Shown here: positions 32,418 to 41,257 of the stretch, piece by piece | Layout: every line of letters begins with the position of its first letter | Position numbering within the stretch: position 1 is the first letter of the stretch | DNA from: Lentimicrobiaceae bacterium | GTDB taxonomy: Bacteria; Bacteroidota; Bacteroidia; Bacteroidales; JALOCA01 | Direction: 5' to 3' | Length of the DNA stretch: 57,489 nucleotides | NCBI GenBank assembly: GCA_023227965.1 | Contig: JALOCA010000021.1 | Span: forward strand, 1-57,489 | Program-made: the position numbers and the translations under genes | Notes under the pieces: generated by a model | The model's input: only the letters and a program-made list of their open reading frames with translations | Databases searched by the model: none | Told to the model about the DNA's origin: nothing

Positions 32418-33956
32418 CTATTCTTTAGGTCCTATTTTGATTTGATGAGATAAAATTTTGATTTCTGCTATCATCAAAGCTGTGAAAACAACCGCAAACA
32501 ACCAGAAAGTAATTTTAACCGACATGGCGTCTATTTGCGAAATTGCCGAAAGAGTCGGCATCAAATCCTGTATCACCCAGGGTTGCCGCCCCATTTCGGC
32601 TGTAATCCACCCTGCCTGTGAGGCAATGTAAGCCAGCGGGATGCTAATTACAGCCATTCTGAGCCAGCTTTTGGAAGTATCGAGAGTATTTCTGTATAAT
32701 TTGTACAAAAAAATCAGGAATAACAGTACAAAAAAGAAGCCGATTCCGACCATTAGATGAAAACTGTAAAATGTCAGCGGGATACTTGGTACAAGATCAT
32801 TTACTTGCGTAAAATAGCCGTAACCAAAATACTTGTAATTAGCTTCCAGAACTTTTTTACAACTGTCAGCCGCAACAACATTATTGACTTTCATAGCTTT
32901 TTTATACCCTGCAAGGGCATTTATAGCCAGTTTTCCCTTTTCCATTTTTTCTGTTGCCGAAATAATCCCCCTTTCGCTGTTGCCATTCAGTAAATCGTTG
33001 ATCCCGGGAACATATGCATTTAAATCTCCGAATGCCAGATAGGAAAGAAAATTTGGAATTTCTATTTTAAAGGCAAAATCTTTCATATTTTTGTTTGTGG
33101 GATCAATTTTCGATTCAGACATTAAGCCTATGGCTACCAGTCCGGCTCCCTCCTGCCCTTTGTATAATCCTTCGAAAGCAGCAAATTTCATTGGCTGATG
33201 TTTGGCTATAGTTTTGGCAGAACTATCGCCTGAGACAATTGTGTAAATGGACATAATCAATCCAAAAACAGAAGCTATCAAAATGCTGCGACGTGCGAAC
33301 AACTGATGCCGCTTCCGAAGCAGGAACCAAGAGCTTACCCCAACAACAAATACCGACGAAAGCAAATAAGAGGAAGTTACGGTATGTAAAAATTTATGCA
33401 CCGCCATAGGCGAAAAAAGCACATCCCCAAAATTTAACATTTCATTGCGGGCGGTATCTGGATTAAAATGCATACCTACCGGCAATTGCATCCATGCATT
33501 GGCAACGAGTATCCATAAGGCAGATAAATTAGCACCTACGGCTACCAGCCAGGTTGACATCAGATGAAATTTCGGAGATACCTTTTGCCAACCGAAAAAC
33601 ATAACCGCTATAAATGTAGACTCGATAAAAAATGCCATAATGCCTTCTATGGCAAGCGGTGCGCCAAATATATCCCCCACAAACCAAGAATAATTCGACC
33701 AATTGGTGCCAAATTCAAATTCAAGAATGATTCCGGTAGCTATACCTATGGCAAAATTGATACCGAAAAGAGTCATCCAAAATTTGGTAATTTTTTTCCA
33801 TTCAGGATTGCCGGTTCGTACATATATCGTCTCCATGATAGCGATGATGAATGAAATACCAAGCGTGAGAGGTACAAATAACCAGTGATACATGGCAGTA
33901 AGTGCAAATTGCCCCCGCGACCATTCCACTAATGATGGGTCAATCAATTCTGTCAT
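32418..33956 (-). CDS. cydA: Cytochrome bd ubiquinol oxidase subunit I
   Basis: This 512-residue subunit binds haems b558, b595 and d. The N-terminus WSRGQFALTAMYHWLFVPLT contains the conserved early histidine (H24). IATGIILEFEFGTNWSNYSW, a conserved segment of helix III, and GIMAFFIESTFIAVMFFGW follow. GEMGRQPW-type residues appear as AEMGRQPWVIQD near the C-terminus. The periplasmic Q-loop region (about 250-380) differs from the E. coli form and is rich in Lys/Asn. The length is normal for the family. The gene sits between the DUF4492 gene (3 bp upstream) and cydB (12 bp downstream) in one operon. Confidence 0.96.
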   Translation of the reverse strand: MTELIDPSLVEWSRGQFALTAMYHWLFVPLTLGISFIIAIMETIYVRTGNPEWKKITKFWMTLFGINFAIGIATGIILEFEFGTNWSNYSWFVGDIFGAPLAIEGIMAFFIESTFIAVMFFGWQKVSPKFHLMSTWLVAVGANLSALWILVANAWMQLPVGMHFNPDTARNEMLNFGDVLFSPMAVHKFLHTVTSSYLLSSVFVVGVSSWFLLRKRHQLFARRSILIASVFGLIMSIYTIVSGDSSAKTIAKHQPMKFAAFEGLYKGQEGAGLVAIGLMSESKIDPTNKNMKDFAFKIEIPNFLSYLAFGDLNAYVPGINDLLNGNSERGIISATEKMEKGKLAINALAGYKKAMKVNNVVAADSCKKVLEANYKYFGYGYFTQVNDLVPSIPLTFYSFHLMVGIGFFFVLLFLIFLYKLYRNTLDTSKSWLRMAVISIPLAYIASQAGWITAEMGRQPWVIQDLMPTLSAISQIDAMSVKITFWLFAVVFTALMIAEIKILSHQIKIGPKE

Positions 33957-33959
33957 ATT

Positions 33960-34172
33960 TTATTGTGTTTTGGTGAGTTGTTCAATTACGTATTCGCTTC
34001 TCTGGGCATCATTGTCAAATTTTGTTTTAAGAAAATCCTTAAAGAAAAATAATTTTAATACTACAAACATGACAAAAAGCTTAATGAATATAATTAACCA
34101 CAGCTTTCTCCCAACGGTCATGCTGCGAAAACCATCGTAATAAAAGTAAAATATTTTTTTAAAAAAATTCAT
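33960..34172 (-). CDS. DUF4492 small membrane protein, first gene of the cyd operon
   Basis: This 70-residue protein has one central hydrophobic segment and the family pattern FYYDGFRSMTVGRKLWLIIF ... VLKLFFFKDFL. I recognise this as DUF4492, which is found in Bacteroidetes upstream of cydA. It ends 3 bp before cydA, so translation is probably coupled. The constant link with cytochrome bd suggests an accessory subunit or assembly factor, which is inference. Upstream (34173-34327) there is only AT-rich DNA. Confidence 0.85.
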   Translation of the reverse strand: MNFFKKIFYFYYDGFRSMTVGRKLWLIIFIKLFVMFVVLKLFFFKDFLKTKFDNDAQRSEYVIEQLTKTQ

Positions 34173-34327
34173 TTAAGCATTAAAGTAATTAAGGATGTAA
34201 ATATATAATTATTTTTATTACCAACAGTAAAAATACAACTTTCCCACAAAAAAATTTTAACATGTTTTGTTAAGTGTTTTTCTGCCTTGCTTTGCAGTCC
34301 TAAATAACAAAATATAAAAACAGACAA

Positions 34328-35293
34328 CTAAAATACTATAACAGAATAGCCTATAACAATTATAAGAAACACCAATAGAACGAAAAGATAGCCAAGATGT
34401 AATAAAAATATTTTAATAAATGTCTTTCCCAGGCTTTGAGAGTAAACTTTTTTTAATGCAAGGTAAAGGTAAACAGATATAATAGGTAAAATAAGCAGGA
34501 AAGAAATTTCCGTTATCGGCGAAAAAAATTCCCTAATCAGAAAAAGCATAAAAATAAAGCTATGAAAATTAAAAGAGAAAATTAGATGGTTGAAATAATT
34601 TGTTTTTCGCCGGATATAAAAAATCTTTAACAAACCGGCAAAAAAGGGAATGATCAGAAAGACCATTTTAGAAATGACATGGTTCAACTCTTCTATAAAT
34701 AATTCTGGTCCAGATAAATTAATTTTAATATATTGTTTTGCAGTAAACTGACGTATCCTGCTTGCATCCGGAAATTCTTTTTTGATAAACTTATCAATGC
34801 CTTCTTTTTTTACTTTTTCACGTAAAGTATCCGGATTCATCGAATTCAGTTTCTGAAGAGAAGGATTATTGGTTGTAATTTGGAAAGTATTTGGCGATTT
34901 ACCTTCTTGAATTCCGGTATTTTTATTCGTAACCGTTGGCTCAAATTCCGAATCTTTTTTTTCAGACAACATTCCTGCAACAAAAAAATAAACTACACTG
35001 ATAAACAAGAACATTTTAAAGGGATGGAAAAACCGCTGCCGTTTGCCTTCCAGATATTCCTTGGTAAGAAGTCCCGGTTTAAACAATAATGGAACGATGG
35101 TATGTACAAATTTTGAATCGAAATGAAAGAAGTCGCCAACCGATTCCACAAAAAATTTCTTCACCGAAAAATCTTTCTCATTGAGCCACTTCTGTCCGCA
35201 ATGGGAACAAAAACGATCCTTCGCCCCCATTGATTCATTGCAATTGGGACATATGTTTTCCTTTATCTCGTTTTCCATTGAATATTTTTTCAA
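34328..35293 (-). CDS. DUF3667 membrane protein with N-terminal zinc ribbon
   Basis: This 321-residue protein has an N-terminal zinc ribbon with two CxxC pairs (CPNC ... CSHC, residues about 15-33). The DUF3667 signature region FFxxxxxDFFHFDSKFVHT-like is followed by LLFKPGLLTKEYLEGKRQRF. About four or five hydrophobic segments occupy roughly 95-115 and 215-320, with a charged central loop between. DUF3667 proteins are common and uncharacterised in Bacteroidetes. Start choice is uncertain: the internal ATG at residue 6 (MENEIKENIC) is equally good. It is transcribed divergently from sufB. Confidence 0.85.
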   Translation of the reverse strand: MKKYSMENEIKENICPNCNESMGAKDRFCSHCGQKWLNEKDFSVKKFFVESVGDFFHFDSKFVHTIVPLLFKPGLLTKEYLEGKRQRFFHPFKMFLFISVVYFFVAGMLSEKKDSEFEPTVTNKNTGIQEGKSPNTFQITTNNPSLQKLNSMNPDTLREKVKKEGIDKFIKKEFPDASRIRQFTAKQYIKINLSGPELFIEELNHVISKMVFLIIPFFAGLLKIFYIRRKTNYFNHLIFSFNFHSFIFMLFLIREFFSPITEISFLLILPIISVYLYLALKKVYSQSLGKTFIKIFLLHLGYLFVLLVFLIIVIGYSVIVF

Positions 35294-35392
35294 AAATAAA
35301 AAATATTTACAATTGCAAGAAACAGTAGCTTTAACCGTTATAAAGATAAAATCTTTTGCACAGCGTCAGTACCAAACTTTTATCCCACACTA

Positions 35393-35425
35393 TTGTTATT
35401 TTTTATACTTTAATTACTATTTTTG
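35393..35425 (+). promoter_or_regulatory. Putative promoter of the suf operon
   Basis: TTG (35393-35395), 22 bp, then TATTTTTG (35418-35425) resembles the Bacteroidetes promoter with slightly long spacing. It precedes the sufB ATG at 35453 by 27 bp and rules out the upstream TTG (35423) as a start. Confidence 0.5.
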
Positions 35426-35452
35426 CGTGCTTATTTTAATTTAATCCAAATA

Positions 35453-36901
35453 ATGACCAAAGAATCCAACAATATACTGGAAAAAGTAACCCAAAACGAA
35501 TATAAATGGGGCTTTTACACAGATATTCAGATGGAAACAGCACCCCGCGGTCTCAGTGAAGACATAATCCGGTTTATTTCTGCCAAAAAAAATGAACCGG
35601 AGTGGCTGCTCGAATTCCGGCTACAAGCATACAAGCACTGGCTTACCCTTACCGAACCCACTTGGGCACACATCCATCATCCACCCATTGATTACCAAAG
35701 TATTATTTATTACGCTGCTCCTAAAAAGAAAGAACAAAATGCCGGCTTCGAGGAAGTAGACCCTGAATTAGTTGCTACTTTTAATAAACTAGGTATATCG
35801 CTGGAAGAACAGAAAAGACTTACCGGAATGGCTGTGGATGCTGTTATTGACAGTGTTTCGGTAAAGACAACCTTCAGCGATACGCTGGCAAAGCTGGGAA
35901 TCGTCTTTTGCTCGTTTAGCGAAGCAGTGCAAAAACATCCCGATCTGGTGAAACAACACCTCGGAACGGTGGTTCCTACCAATGATAACTTCTTTGCGGC
36001 ACTCAATTCTGCTGTATTTACTGATGGATCATTCTGTTATATACCCAAAGGCGTTCGTTGCCCGGTAGAACTTTCCACCTATTTCCGAATCAATGCTGCC
36101 AACACAGGACAGTTTGAACGCACATTGATTGTTGCCGACGAAGGCGCTTACGTAAGCTACATGGAAGGCTGCACTGCTCCCATGCGTGATGAAAACCAGT
36201 TACATGCTGCCATCGTGGAAATCATTACGATGAAAGATGCTGAGGTAAAATACTCCACCGTACAAAACTGGTATCCAGGAAACAAAAAGGGAGAAGGCGG
36301 AATCTACAATTTTGTTACCAAACGAGGGATTTGCAAAGGCAACAATTCCAAAATTTCGTGGACGCAGGTGGAAACCGGCTCGGCTATCACCTGGAAATAT
36401 CCCAGCGTGGTGCTCATGGGCGACAATTCCATAGGCGAATTTTACTCGGTAGCCGTAACCAACAATTACCAGCAGGCAGACACGGGAACCAAAATGATAC
36501 ATCTTGGGAAAAACACCAAAAGTACCATCATTTCCAAAGGTATTTCTGCCGGACACAGCAACAACAGCTACCGCGGGCTGGTAAAGATGACCAAACGTGC
36601 CGAAAATTCCAGAAATTTTTCGCAGTGCGATTCACTACTACTTGGCAGCAAATGCGGTGCGCACACTTATCCATATATCAAAACGGAAAATAAGTCTTCC
36701 GTGGTGGAGCACGAAGCAACTACCAGTAAAATATCCGACGATCAGTTGTTTTATTGTAACCAGCGAGGTATCAGCACTGAAAGCGCTATCGGGCTGATTG
36801 TAAACGGCTATGCCAAAGAAGTTCTAAATAAACTGCCAATGGAATTTGCCGTGGAAGCACAAAAATTGCTTTCTATCAGCCTGGAGGGCAGCGTAGGCTA
36901 A
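35453..36901 (+). CDS. sufB: Fe-S cluster assembly scaffold SufB
   Basis: This 482-residue scaffold subunit belongs to the SufBCD complex that builds Fe-S clusters in the cytosol. It starts MTKESNNILEKVTQNEYKWG. Diagnostic segments are FCSFSEAVQKHPDLVKQHLG, SFCYIPKGVRCPVELSTYFRIN, FERTLIVADEGAYVSYMEGCTAPMRDENQLHA and SLLLGSKCGAHTYPYI near the C-terminus, where the conserved cysteine and neighbouring residues that hold the cluster lie. The order sufB-C-D-S-E with a MIP18-like gene is the usual Bacteroidetes arrangement. Confidence 0.97.
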   Translation: MTKESNNILEKVTQNEYKWGFYTDIQMETAPRGLSEDIIRFISAKKNEPEWLLEFRLQAYKHWLTLTEPTWAHIHHPPIDYQSIIYYAAPKKKEQNAGFEEVDPELVATFNKLGISLEEQKRLTGMAVDAVIDSVSVKTTFSDTLAKLGIVFCSFSEAVQKHPDLVKQHLGTVVPTNDNFFAALNSAVFTDGSFCYIPKGVRCPVELSTYFRINAANTGQFERTLIVADEGAYVSYMEGCTAPMRDENQLHAAIVEIITMKDAEVKYSTVQNWYPGNKKGEGGIYNFVTKRGICKGNNSKISWTQVETGSAITWKYPSVVLMGDNSIGEFYSVAVTNNYQQADTGTKMIHLGKNTKSTIISKGISAGHSNNSYRGLVKMTKRAENSRNFSQCDSLLLGSKCGAHTYPYIKTENKSSVVEHEATTSKISDDQLFYCNQRGISTESAIGLIVNGYAKEVLNKLPMEFAVEAQKLLSISLEGSVG

Positions 36902-36956
36902 TAGCCAGTTTATCCATAAAAATAATCAATAGAAAATAAAAAATAACTTTACTGTT

Positions 36957-37703
36957 ATGCTGAATATAAAGAATTTAAAAGTTTCGATCAATAATAAAGA
37001 AATCTTAAAAGGAGTAAACCTCGATATAAATGCCGGAGAAGTACATGCCATTATGGGACCCAACGGAACCGGGAAAAGCACCCTTGCATCCGTGATTGCC
37101 GGAAGGAATGTTTTTGAGGTAACATCAGGCGAAGTTCTCTACAAAGGAAAAGACTTGCTGCATCTTTCGCCGGAAGAGCGAGCATGTGAGGGAATTTTCC
37201 TTGGTTTTCAGTATCCTGTGGAAATTCCGGGAGTAAGCATCACCAATTTCATGCGTACAGCCGTGAACGAACAACGAAAATACAGAGGATTGGATCCGCT
37301 TCCTGCCAGTGAATTTCTTGCCATGATGGAAGATAGAAAAAAACTGGTGGAAATTCAGAGCAAACTCACTAACCGTTCGGTAAACGAAGGTTTTTCGGGT
37401 GGAGAAAAGAAGAAAAATGAAATCTTCCAGATGGCGATGCTCGAACCTACGCTTGCCATCCTTGACGAAACCGACTCCGGACTCGACATTGATGCACTGC
37501 GCATTGTAGCCAATGGCGTAAACAAACTCCGTCGCAAGGACAACGCATTCATCGTCATTACGCATTACCAGCGACTGCTCGAATATATCGTTCCGGATGT
37601 AGTACATGTACTTTACGACGGAAAAATTGTGAAAACCGGCGGTAAAGAACTTGCACTGGAACTGGAAGAAAAAGGTTACGAATGGATTAAAAACGGTTTG
37701 TAG
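36957..37703 (+). CDS. sufC: Fe-S cluster assembly ATPase SufC
   Basis: This 248-residue ABC-type ATPase of the SufBCD complex has Walker A GPNGTGKST, Q-loop FLGFQYPVEIPGV, a signature FSGGEKKKNEIFQMA and Walker B AILDETDSGLD; the H-loop is ITHYQRL. It powers conformational change in SufB/SufD during cluster assembly. It follows sufB after 55 bp and is followed by an intercistronic hairpin before sufD. Confidence 0.97.
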   Translation: MLNIKNLKVSINNKEILKGVNLDINAGEVHAIMGPNGTGKSTLASVIAGRNVFEVTSGEVLYKGKDLLHLSPEERACEGIFLGFQYPVEIPGVSITNFMRTAVNEQRKYRGLDPLPASEFLAMMEDRKKLVEIQSKLTNRSVNEGFSGGEKKKNEIFQMAMLEPTLAILDETDSGLDIDALRIVANGVNKLRRKDNAFIVITHYQRLLEYIVPDVVHVLYDGKIVKTGGKELALELEEKGYEWIKNGL

Positions 37704-37733
37704 TTTCAAGTTCATTATTCAAAACTTGAAACT
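37702..37733. repeat. Intercistronic hairpin between sufC and sufD
   Basis: AGTTTCAAGTT and AACTTGAAACT are perfect 11-bp inverted arms with a 10-base loop. No T-tract follows, so it does not look like a terminator. It could stabilise or process the sufBC part of the mRNA. Confidence 0.6.
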
Positions 37734-37754
37734 AATAATCAGAAACTGACGAAA

Positions 37755-39164
37755 ATGGAAGGAATATTAACCGAAAATACATTTAAAGACAAGCTGGTAG
37801 CATTGTTTGAAGAAAACAAACGCTTTCGCTGGAAAAGTGAGCCGGATTTCATGCATAATCTGCGGGAGGAAGCTCTGCAAAGCTTTGTAAAATTGGGATT
37901 CCCCAATCCCAAAATGGAAGCATGGCGGCAAACCAACCTTGCAAAACCTCTTGCTTTGGAATATATTCAGCATCTTGAGCCATCGGAAGAAAAGGTGGAT
38001 TTGGAAAAGATTTTCCATTGCGATGTTTATAATCTTGATACTTATCTCTTCAGCCAACTGAATGGCTGGTTTATTTCCGATAACCAACCACTTACCACCA
38101 TCAGTGGAGGCGTGGTAGTTGGAAGCATGGCGAAAGCCATGAAGGTGTATCCGCAGATTTTTGAAAAACATTTTGCACACTATGCAGATATAAAAAACAA
38201 TGGTTTCGATGCGCTGAACACCGCCTTTGCTCAAGACGGAATCTTTATTTACGTGCCTGATAATGTGATAGTGGACAAACCTATTCAGATCATCAACATC
38301 ATCAATCTGAAGGAAAACATTTTTATCCAGCCACGGCACCTTTTGGTGATGGGGAAAAACAGCAGCCTGCAACTGGTTTACTGTGATCATTCTCTTTTGC
38401 ACAAAGCAAGTCTGATAAGTTCGGTAGGTGAGATTTACGTAGGTGAAAATGCCCATTTTGATCATTACAAGCTGCAGAACAAGGACAGCGAATCCACCCT
38501 GCTTGCCTCCATTTATTTCCATCTGGAAGCAAACAGCACTTTAAACTCCAACATCATTACGCTAAACGGAGGAATCGTACGGAACAATTCAAACGTAACC
38601 TTTGCAGGCGAAGGGGCAGAAGCCAATTTGTACGGATTGTACCTTGCCGACAAAGACCAGCATGTTGACAATCATATTTTTGTTGACCATGCCGTGCCCA
38701 ATTGCGTCAGTAACCAACTATTCAAAGGAATTTTGGACGACCAGGCACAAGGCGTATTTAACGGGAAAGTGCTGGTAAGGCAGGATGCCCAGAAAACGAA
38801 TGCTTTTCAAACCAACCGGAATATTCTTCTTACGGATAAAGCCAATGTCCACTCTGAGCCACATCTGGAGATTTATGCCGACGATGTAAAATGCAGCCAC
38901 GGAGCTACTGTAGGGCAATTGAATCCGGAAGCCATGTTTTATCTGCGTTCGCGCGGCATTTCGGAAGATAGCGCACGAATGTTGCTGATGAATGCTTTTG
39001 CCGAAGAGGTGATTGACAAAATTGCCATCGAACCTTTGCGTGAAAGAATGGACGAACTGATTATTAAACGCCTGAAAGGAGAACTTTCCATCTGCGACCA
39101 GTGCATACTCGATTGCAGCGGAAGAAAGCCCGTAAAATTTGATATTGATCTGTCCAAAATTTAG
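37755..39164 (+). CDS. sufD: Fe-S cluster assembly protein SufD
   Basis: This 469-residue partner of SufB in the scaffold complex starts MEGILTENTFKDKLVALFEE. Family segments include GFPNPKMEAWRQTNLAKPL, GIFIYVPDNVIVDKPIQIIN, HLLVMGKNSSLQLVY and, near the C-terminus, DDVKCSHGATVGQLNPEAMFYL, the strongly conserved SufD/SufB histidine-containing patch. The last ~25 residues contain two close cysteines (CDQCILDC), seen in some Bacteroidetes SufD proteins. Confidence 0.96.
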   Translation: MEGILTENTFKDKLVALFEENKRFRWKSEPDFMHNLREEALQSFVKLGFPNPKMEAWRQTNLAKPLALEYIQHLEPSEEKVDLEKIFHCDVYNLDTYLFSQLNGWFISDNQPLTTISGGVVVGSMAKAMKVYPQIFEKHFAHYADIKNNGFDALNTAFAQDGIFIYVPDNVIVDKPIQIINIINLKENIFIQPRHLLVMGKNSSLQLVYCDHSLLHKASLISSVGEIYVGENAHFDHYKLQNKDSESTLLASIYFHLEANSTLNSNIITLNGGIVRNNSNVTFAGEGAEANLYGLYLADKDQHVDNHIFVDHAVPNCVSNQLFKGILDDQAQGVFNGKVLVRQDAQKTNAFQTNRNILLTDKANVHSEPHLEIYADDVKCSHGATVGQLNPEAMFYLRSRGISEDSARMLLMNAFAEEVIDKIAIEPLRERMDELIIKRLKGELSICDQCILDCSGRKPVKFDIDLSKI

Positions 39165-39186
39165 AAATTTGTACAAAAAAAATCCA

Positions 39187-40407
39187 TTGACACCAGACAT
39201 AGAAAAAATCAGATCCAACTTTCCCATCCTGCAACGACAGGTTTACGGGAAACCATTGGTTTACTTCGATAATGCCGCTACCACACAAAAACCGAAAGAG
39301 GTTATTGAAGCCATTGTGAAATATTATGAAACGGAAAATGCTAACGTACATCGCGGTGTACATTATCTCAGCCAGCAGGCAACTCGTTCTTTTGAAAAAG
39401 TTCGGGAAAAGACAGCCCGTTTTGTTAATGCCGGCAGCAACTGCGAGATAATTTTCACCCGGGGAACTACCGAAGCAATAAACCTGGTAGCTTCTTCTTT
39501 TGGTAAAAAGTTTTTAAATAAAGGCGATGAAATCCTGGTTTCGGAGATGGAACATCATTCCAACCTCGTTCCCTGGCAAAATATCTGCGAAGAAAAACAG
39601 GCAAAACTGCGGGTAATCCCGATTACCGATGCAGGCGAACTGGACATGCAAGCTTTTGAAAGATTGCTTACGCAAAAAACCAGGTTGGTTGCAATTGCCC
39701 ACGTTTCCAATACACTGGGAACCATTAACCCGGTGAAGGAAATCGTTGCAAAATGTCATTTACAAAACATCCCGGTTTTAGTTGATGGAGCACAGGCTGT
39801 GGCTCACATGAAAGTGGATGTTCAGGATTTAGACTGCGATTTCTACACCCTGTCCGGGCATAAAATGTACGGGCCGATGGGCATTGGTTGCCTTTACGGA
39901 AAGGAGAAATGGCTGAATGCCTTGCCCCCTTACCAGTTTGGTGGCGAAATGATACAAACGGTAACTTTTGATAAGACTACCTACAACGAATTACCCTACA
40001 AATTTGAAGCAGGAACGCCCAATGTAGCCGATACCGTTGGCTTTGGTGCTGCCATTGACTATCTTACGGAAACGGGATTGGAAAACATAGGTGCATACGA
40101 AAATGAATTGCTCAGATATGCTACCGAAAAACTGTTGCAAATAATAGGTTTGAAAATAATAGGAACTTCAAATCATAAAGCTGCGGTAATTTCTTTTGTG
40201 ATGGATAAAATTCACCCTTATGATGCAGGAATGATCCTCGACCGTATGGGAATAGCCGTACGCACCGGCCACCATTGCACCCAGCCGCTGATGGACCGTT
40301 TTGAAATTCCGGGAACAATACGTGCTTCTTTTTCTCTTTACAATACAAAAGAAGAAATTGACTGTTTGGTGGAAGGAGTACAAAAAGTAAAGGAAATGCT
40401 TGGCTGA
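39187..40407 (+). CDS. sufS: Cysteine desulfurase SufS
   Basis: This PLP-dependent enzyme takes sulfur from cysteine for Fe-S assembly. Motifs: YFDNAATTQKP, NVHRGVHYLSQQAT, the PLP lysine in LSGHKMYGPMGIGCLYG, and the persulfide cysteine in RTGHHCTQPLM. There is no ATG near the expected start. TTG at 39187 gives MTPDIEKIRSNFPIL, which matches the family N-terminus length exactly and follows a run of A residues. TTG at 39169 or 39139 would add an unusual extension. So sufS apparently starts with TTG, 22 bp after the sufD stop. It works with SufE, encoded next. Confidence 0.93.
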   Translation: MTPDIEKIRSNFPILQRQVYGKPLVYFDNAATTQKPKEVIEAIVKYYETENANVHRGVHYLSQQATRSFEKVREKTARFVNAGSNCEIIFTRGTTEAINLVASSFGKKFLNKGDEILVSEMEHHSNLVPWQNICEEKQAKLRVIPITDAGELDMQAFERLLTQKTRLVAIAHVSNTLGTINPVKEIVAKCHLQNIPVLVDGAQAVAHMKVDVQDLDCDFYTLSGHKMYGPMGIGCLYGKEKWLNALPPYQFGGEMIQTVTFDKTTYNELPYKFEAGTPNVADTVGFGAAIDYLTETGLENIGAYENELLRYATEKLLQIIGLKIIGTSNHKAAVISFVMDKIHPYDAGMILDRMGIAVRTGHHCTQPLMDRFEIPGTIRASFSLYNTKEEIDCLVEGVQKVKEMLG

Positions 40408-40436
40408 TGCTTGGTAAAATTTGAATCAATAAAAAA

Positions 40437-40871
40437 ATGACAATAAACGAAATTGAGCAACAAATCATACAGGAATTTTCCAATTTCGACGATTGGATGG
40501 ACCGGTATAATTACCTGATAGAATTAGGGAAAAGTTTACCATTGATAGAAGAAAAATACAAAATGGACAGTAACCTGATAGTAGGATGCCAATCGAGGGT
40601 ATGGTTGCAGGCAGAATACCGCGACGGGAAAATCTTTTTCACCGCCGACAGCGATGCCGTGATCACCAAAGGCATTATTAGCCTGCTGATACGGGTTCTT
40701 TCCGGGCAAACACCAGAAGACATTCTGAACGCTCCATTACATTTTGTGGAGAGCATCGGGTTGAATGAACATCTTTCGCCAACCCGTTCCAACGGATTGC
40801 TTTCCATGGTAAAACAAATAAAACTGTATGCTTTAGCTTTTAAAACAAAATACCAGGCAAAACAGAAATAA
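40437..40871 (+). CDS. sufE: Sulfur acceptor protein SufE
   Basis: This 144-residue SufE-family protein accepts the persulfide sulfur from SufS and passes it to SufBCD. The active cysteine is in LIVGCQSRVWLQAEY, and the conserved start IEQQIIQEFSNFDDWMDRYNY and the end segment GLNEHLSPTRSNGLLSMV are present. The length is normal. It lies 29 bp after sufS. Confidence 0.96.
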   Translation: MTINEIEQQIIQEFSNFDDWMDRYNYLIELGKSLPLIEEKYKMDSNLIVGCQSRVWLQAEYRDGKIFFTADSDAVITKGIISLLIRVLSGQTPEDILNAPLHFVESIGLNEHLSPTRSNGLLSMVKQIKLYALAFKTKYQAKQK

Positions 40872-40891
40872 CTAAAAATAAATTCCGCATC

Positions 40892-41203
40892 ATGGACAAG
40901 CAAATCTTAAAATCCTTAGTAATTTCTGCTCTTAAAACCATACACGATCCGGAAATACCGGTAAACATCTACGACATGGGGCTAATTTACGAGATAAAAG
41001 TAAACGACGACAATTCTGTTTATATTAAAATGACCGTTACTGCTCCTAATTGTCCGGTTGCCGACAGCCTGCCCGAAGAAGTTCGCGAACGGGTAAAAAG
41101 CATCGAAGGACTGAAAGATGCTGAAATAGAATTGGTTTTCGACCCGCCCTGGGATTCCGATATGATTTCGGAAGAAGCAAAACTGGAACTCGGTTTGCTG
41201 TAA
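40892..41203 (+). CDS. MIP18/DUF59 Fe-S assembly protein (SufT-like)
   Basis: This 103-residue DUF59 protein has the family motif HDPEIPVNIYDMGLIYEIKV and the conserved cysteine segment TVTAPNCPVADSLPEEV, ending with FDPPWDSDMISEEAKLELG. Such proteins act in Fe-S cluster maturation (SufT, and the MIP18 family in eukaryotes). It is the sixth gene of the suf operon, 20 bp after sufE. Carrier or target-specific maturation is the likely role; the exact step is unproven. Confidence 0.93.
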   Translation: MDKQILKSLVISALKTIHDPEIPVNIYDMGLIYEIKVNDDNSVYIKMTVTAPNCPVADSLPEEVRERVKSIEGLKDAEIELVFDPPWDSDMISEEAKLELGLL

Positions 41204-41228
41204 ACAACCGCTTACATTGCATTTTTAT

Positions 41229-41236
41229 TATTTTTG
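41229..41236 (+). promoter_or_regulatory. Putative -7 element of dxs
   Basis: TATTTTTG fits TAnnTTTG and includes the TTG that could be read as a start at 41234, so the downstream ATG at 41258 is preferred. It may give dxs its own promoter at the end of the suf operon. Confidence 0.45.
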
Positions 41237-41257
41237 CAGACAGAATACGCCCTCACT

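Noticed and set aside
37767..38522. 251-codon minus-strand frame inside sufD
   Set aside because: Antisense shadow of sufD, with no signal peptide, motifs or promoter. The same applies to the 196-codon frame opposite sufC (37125-37715).
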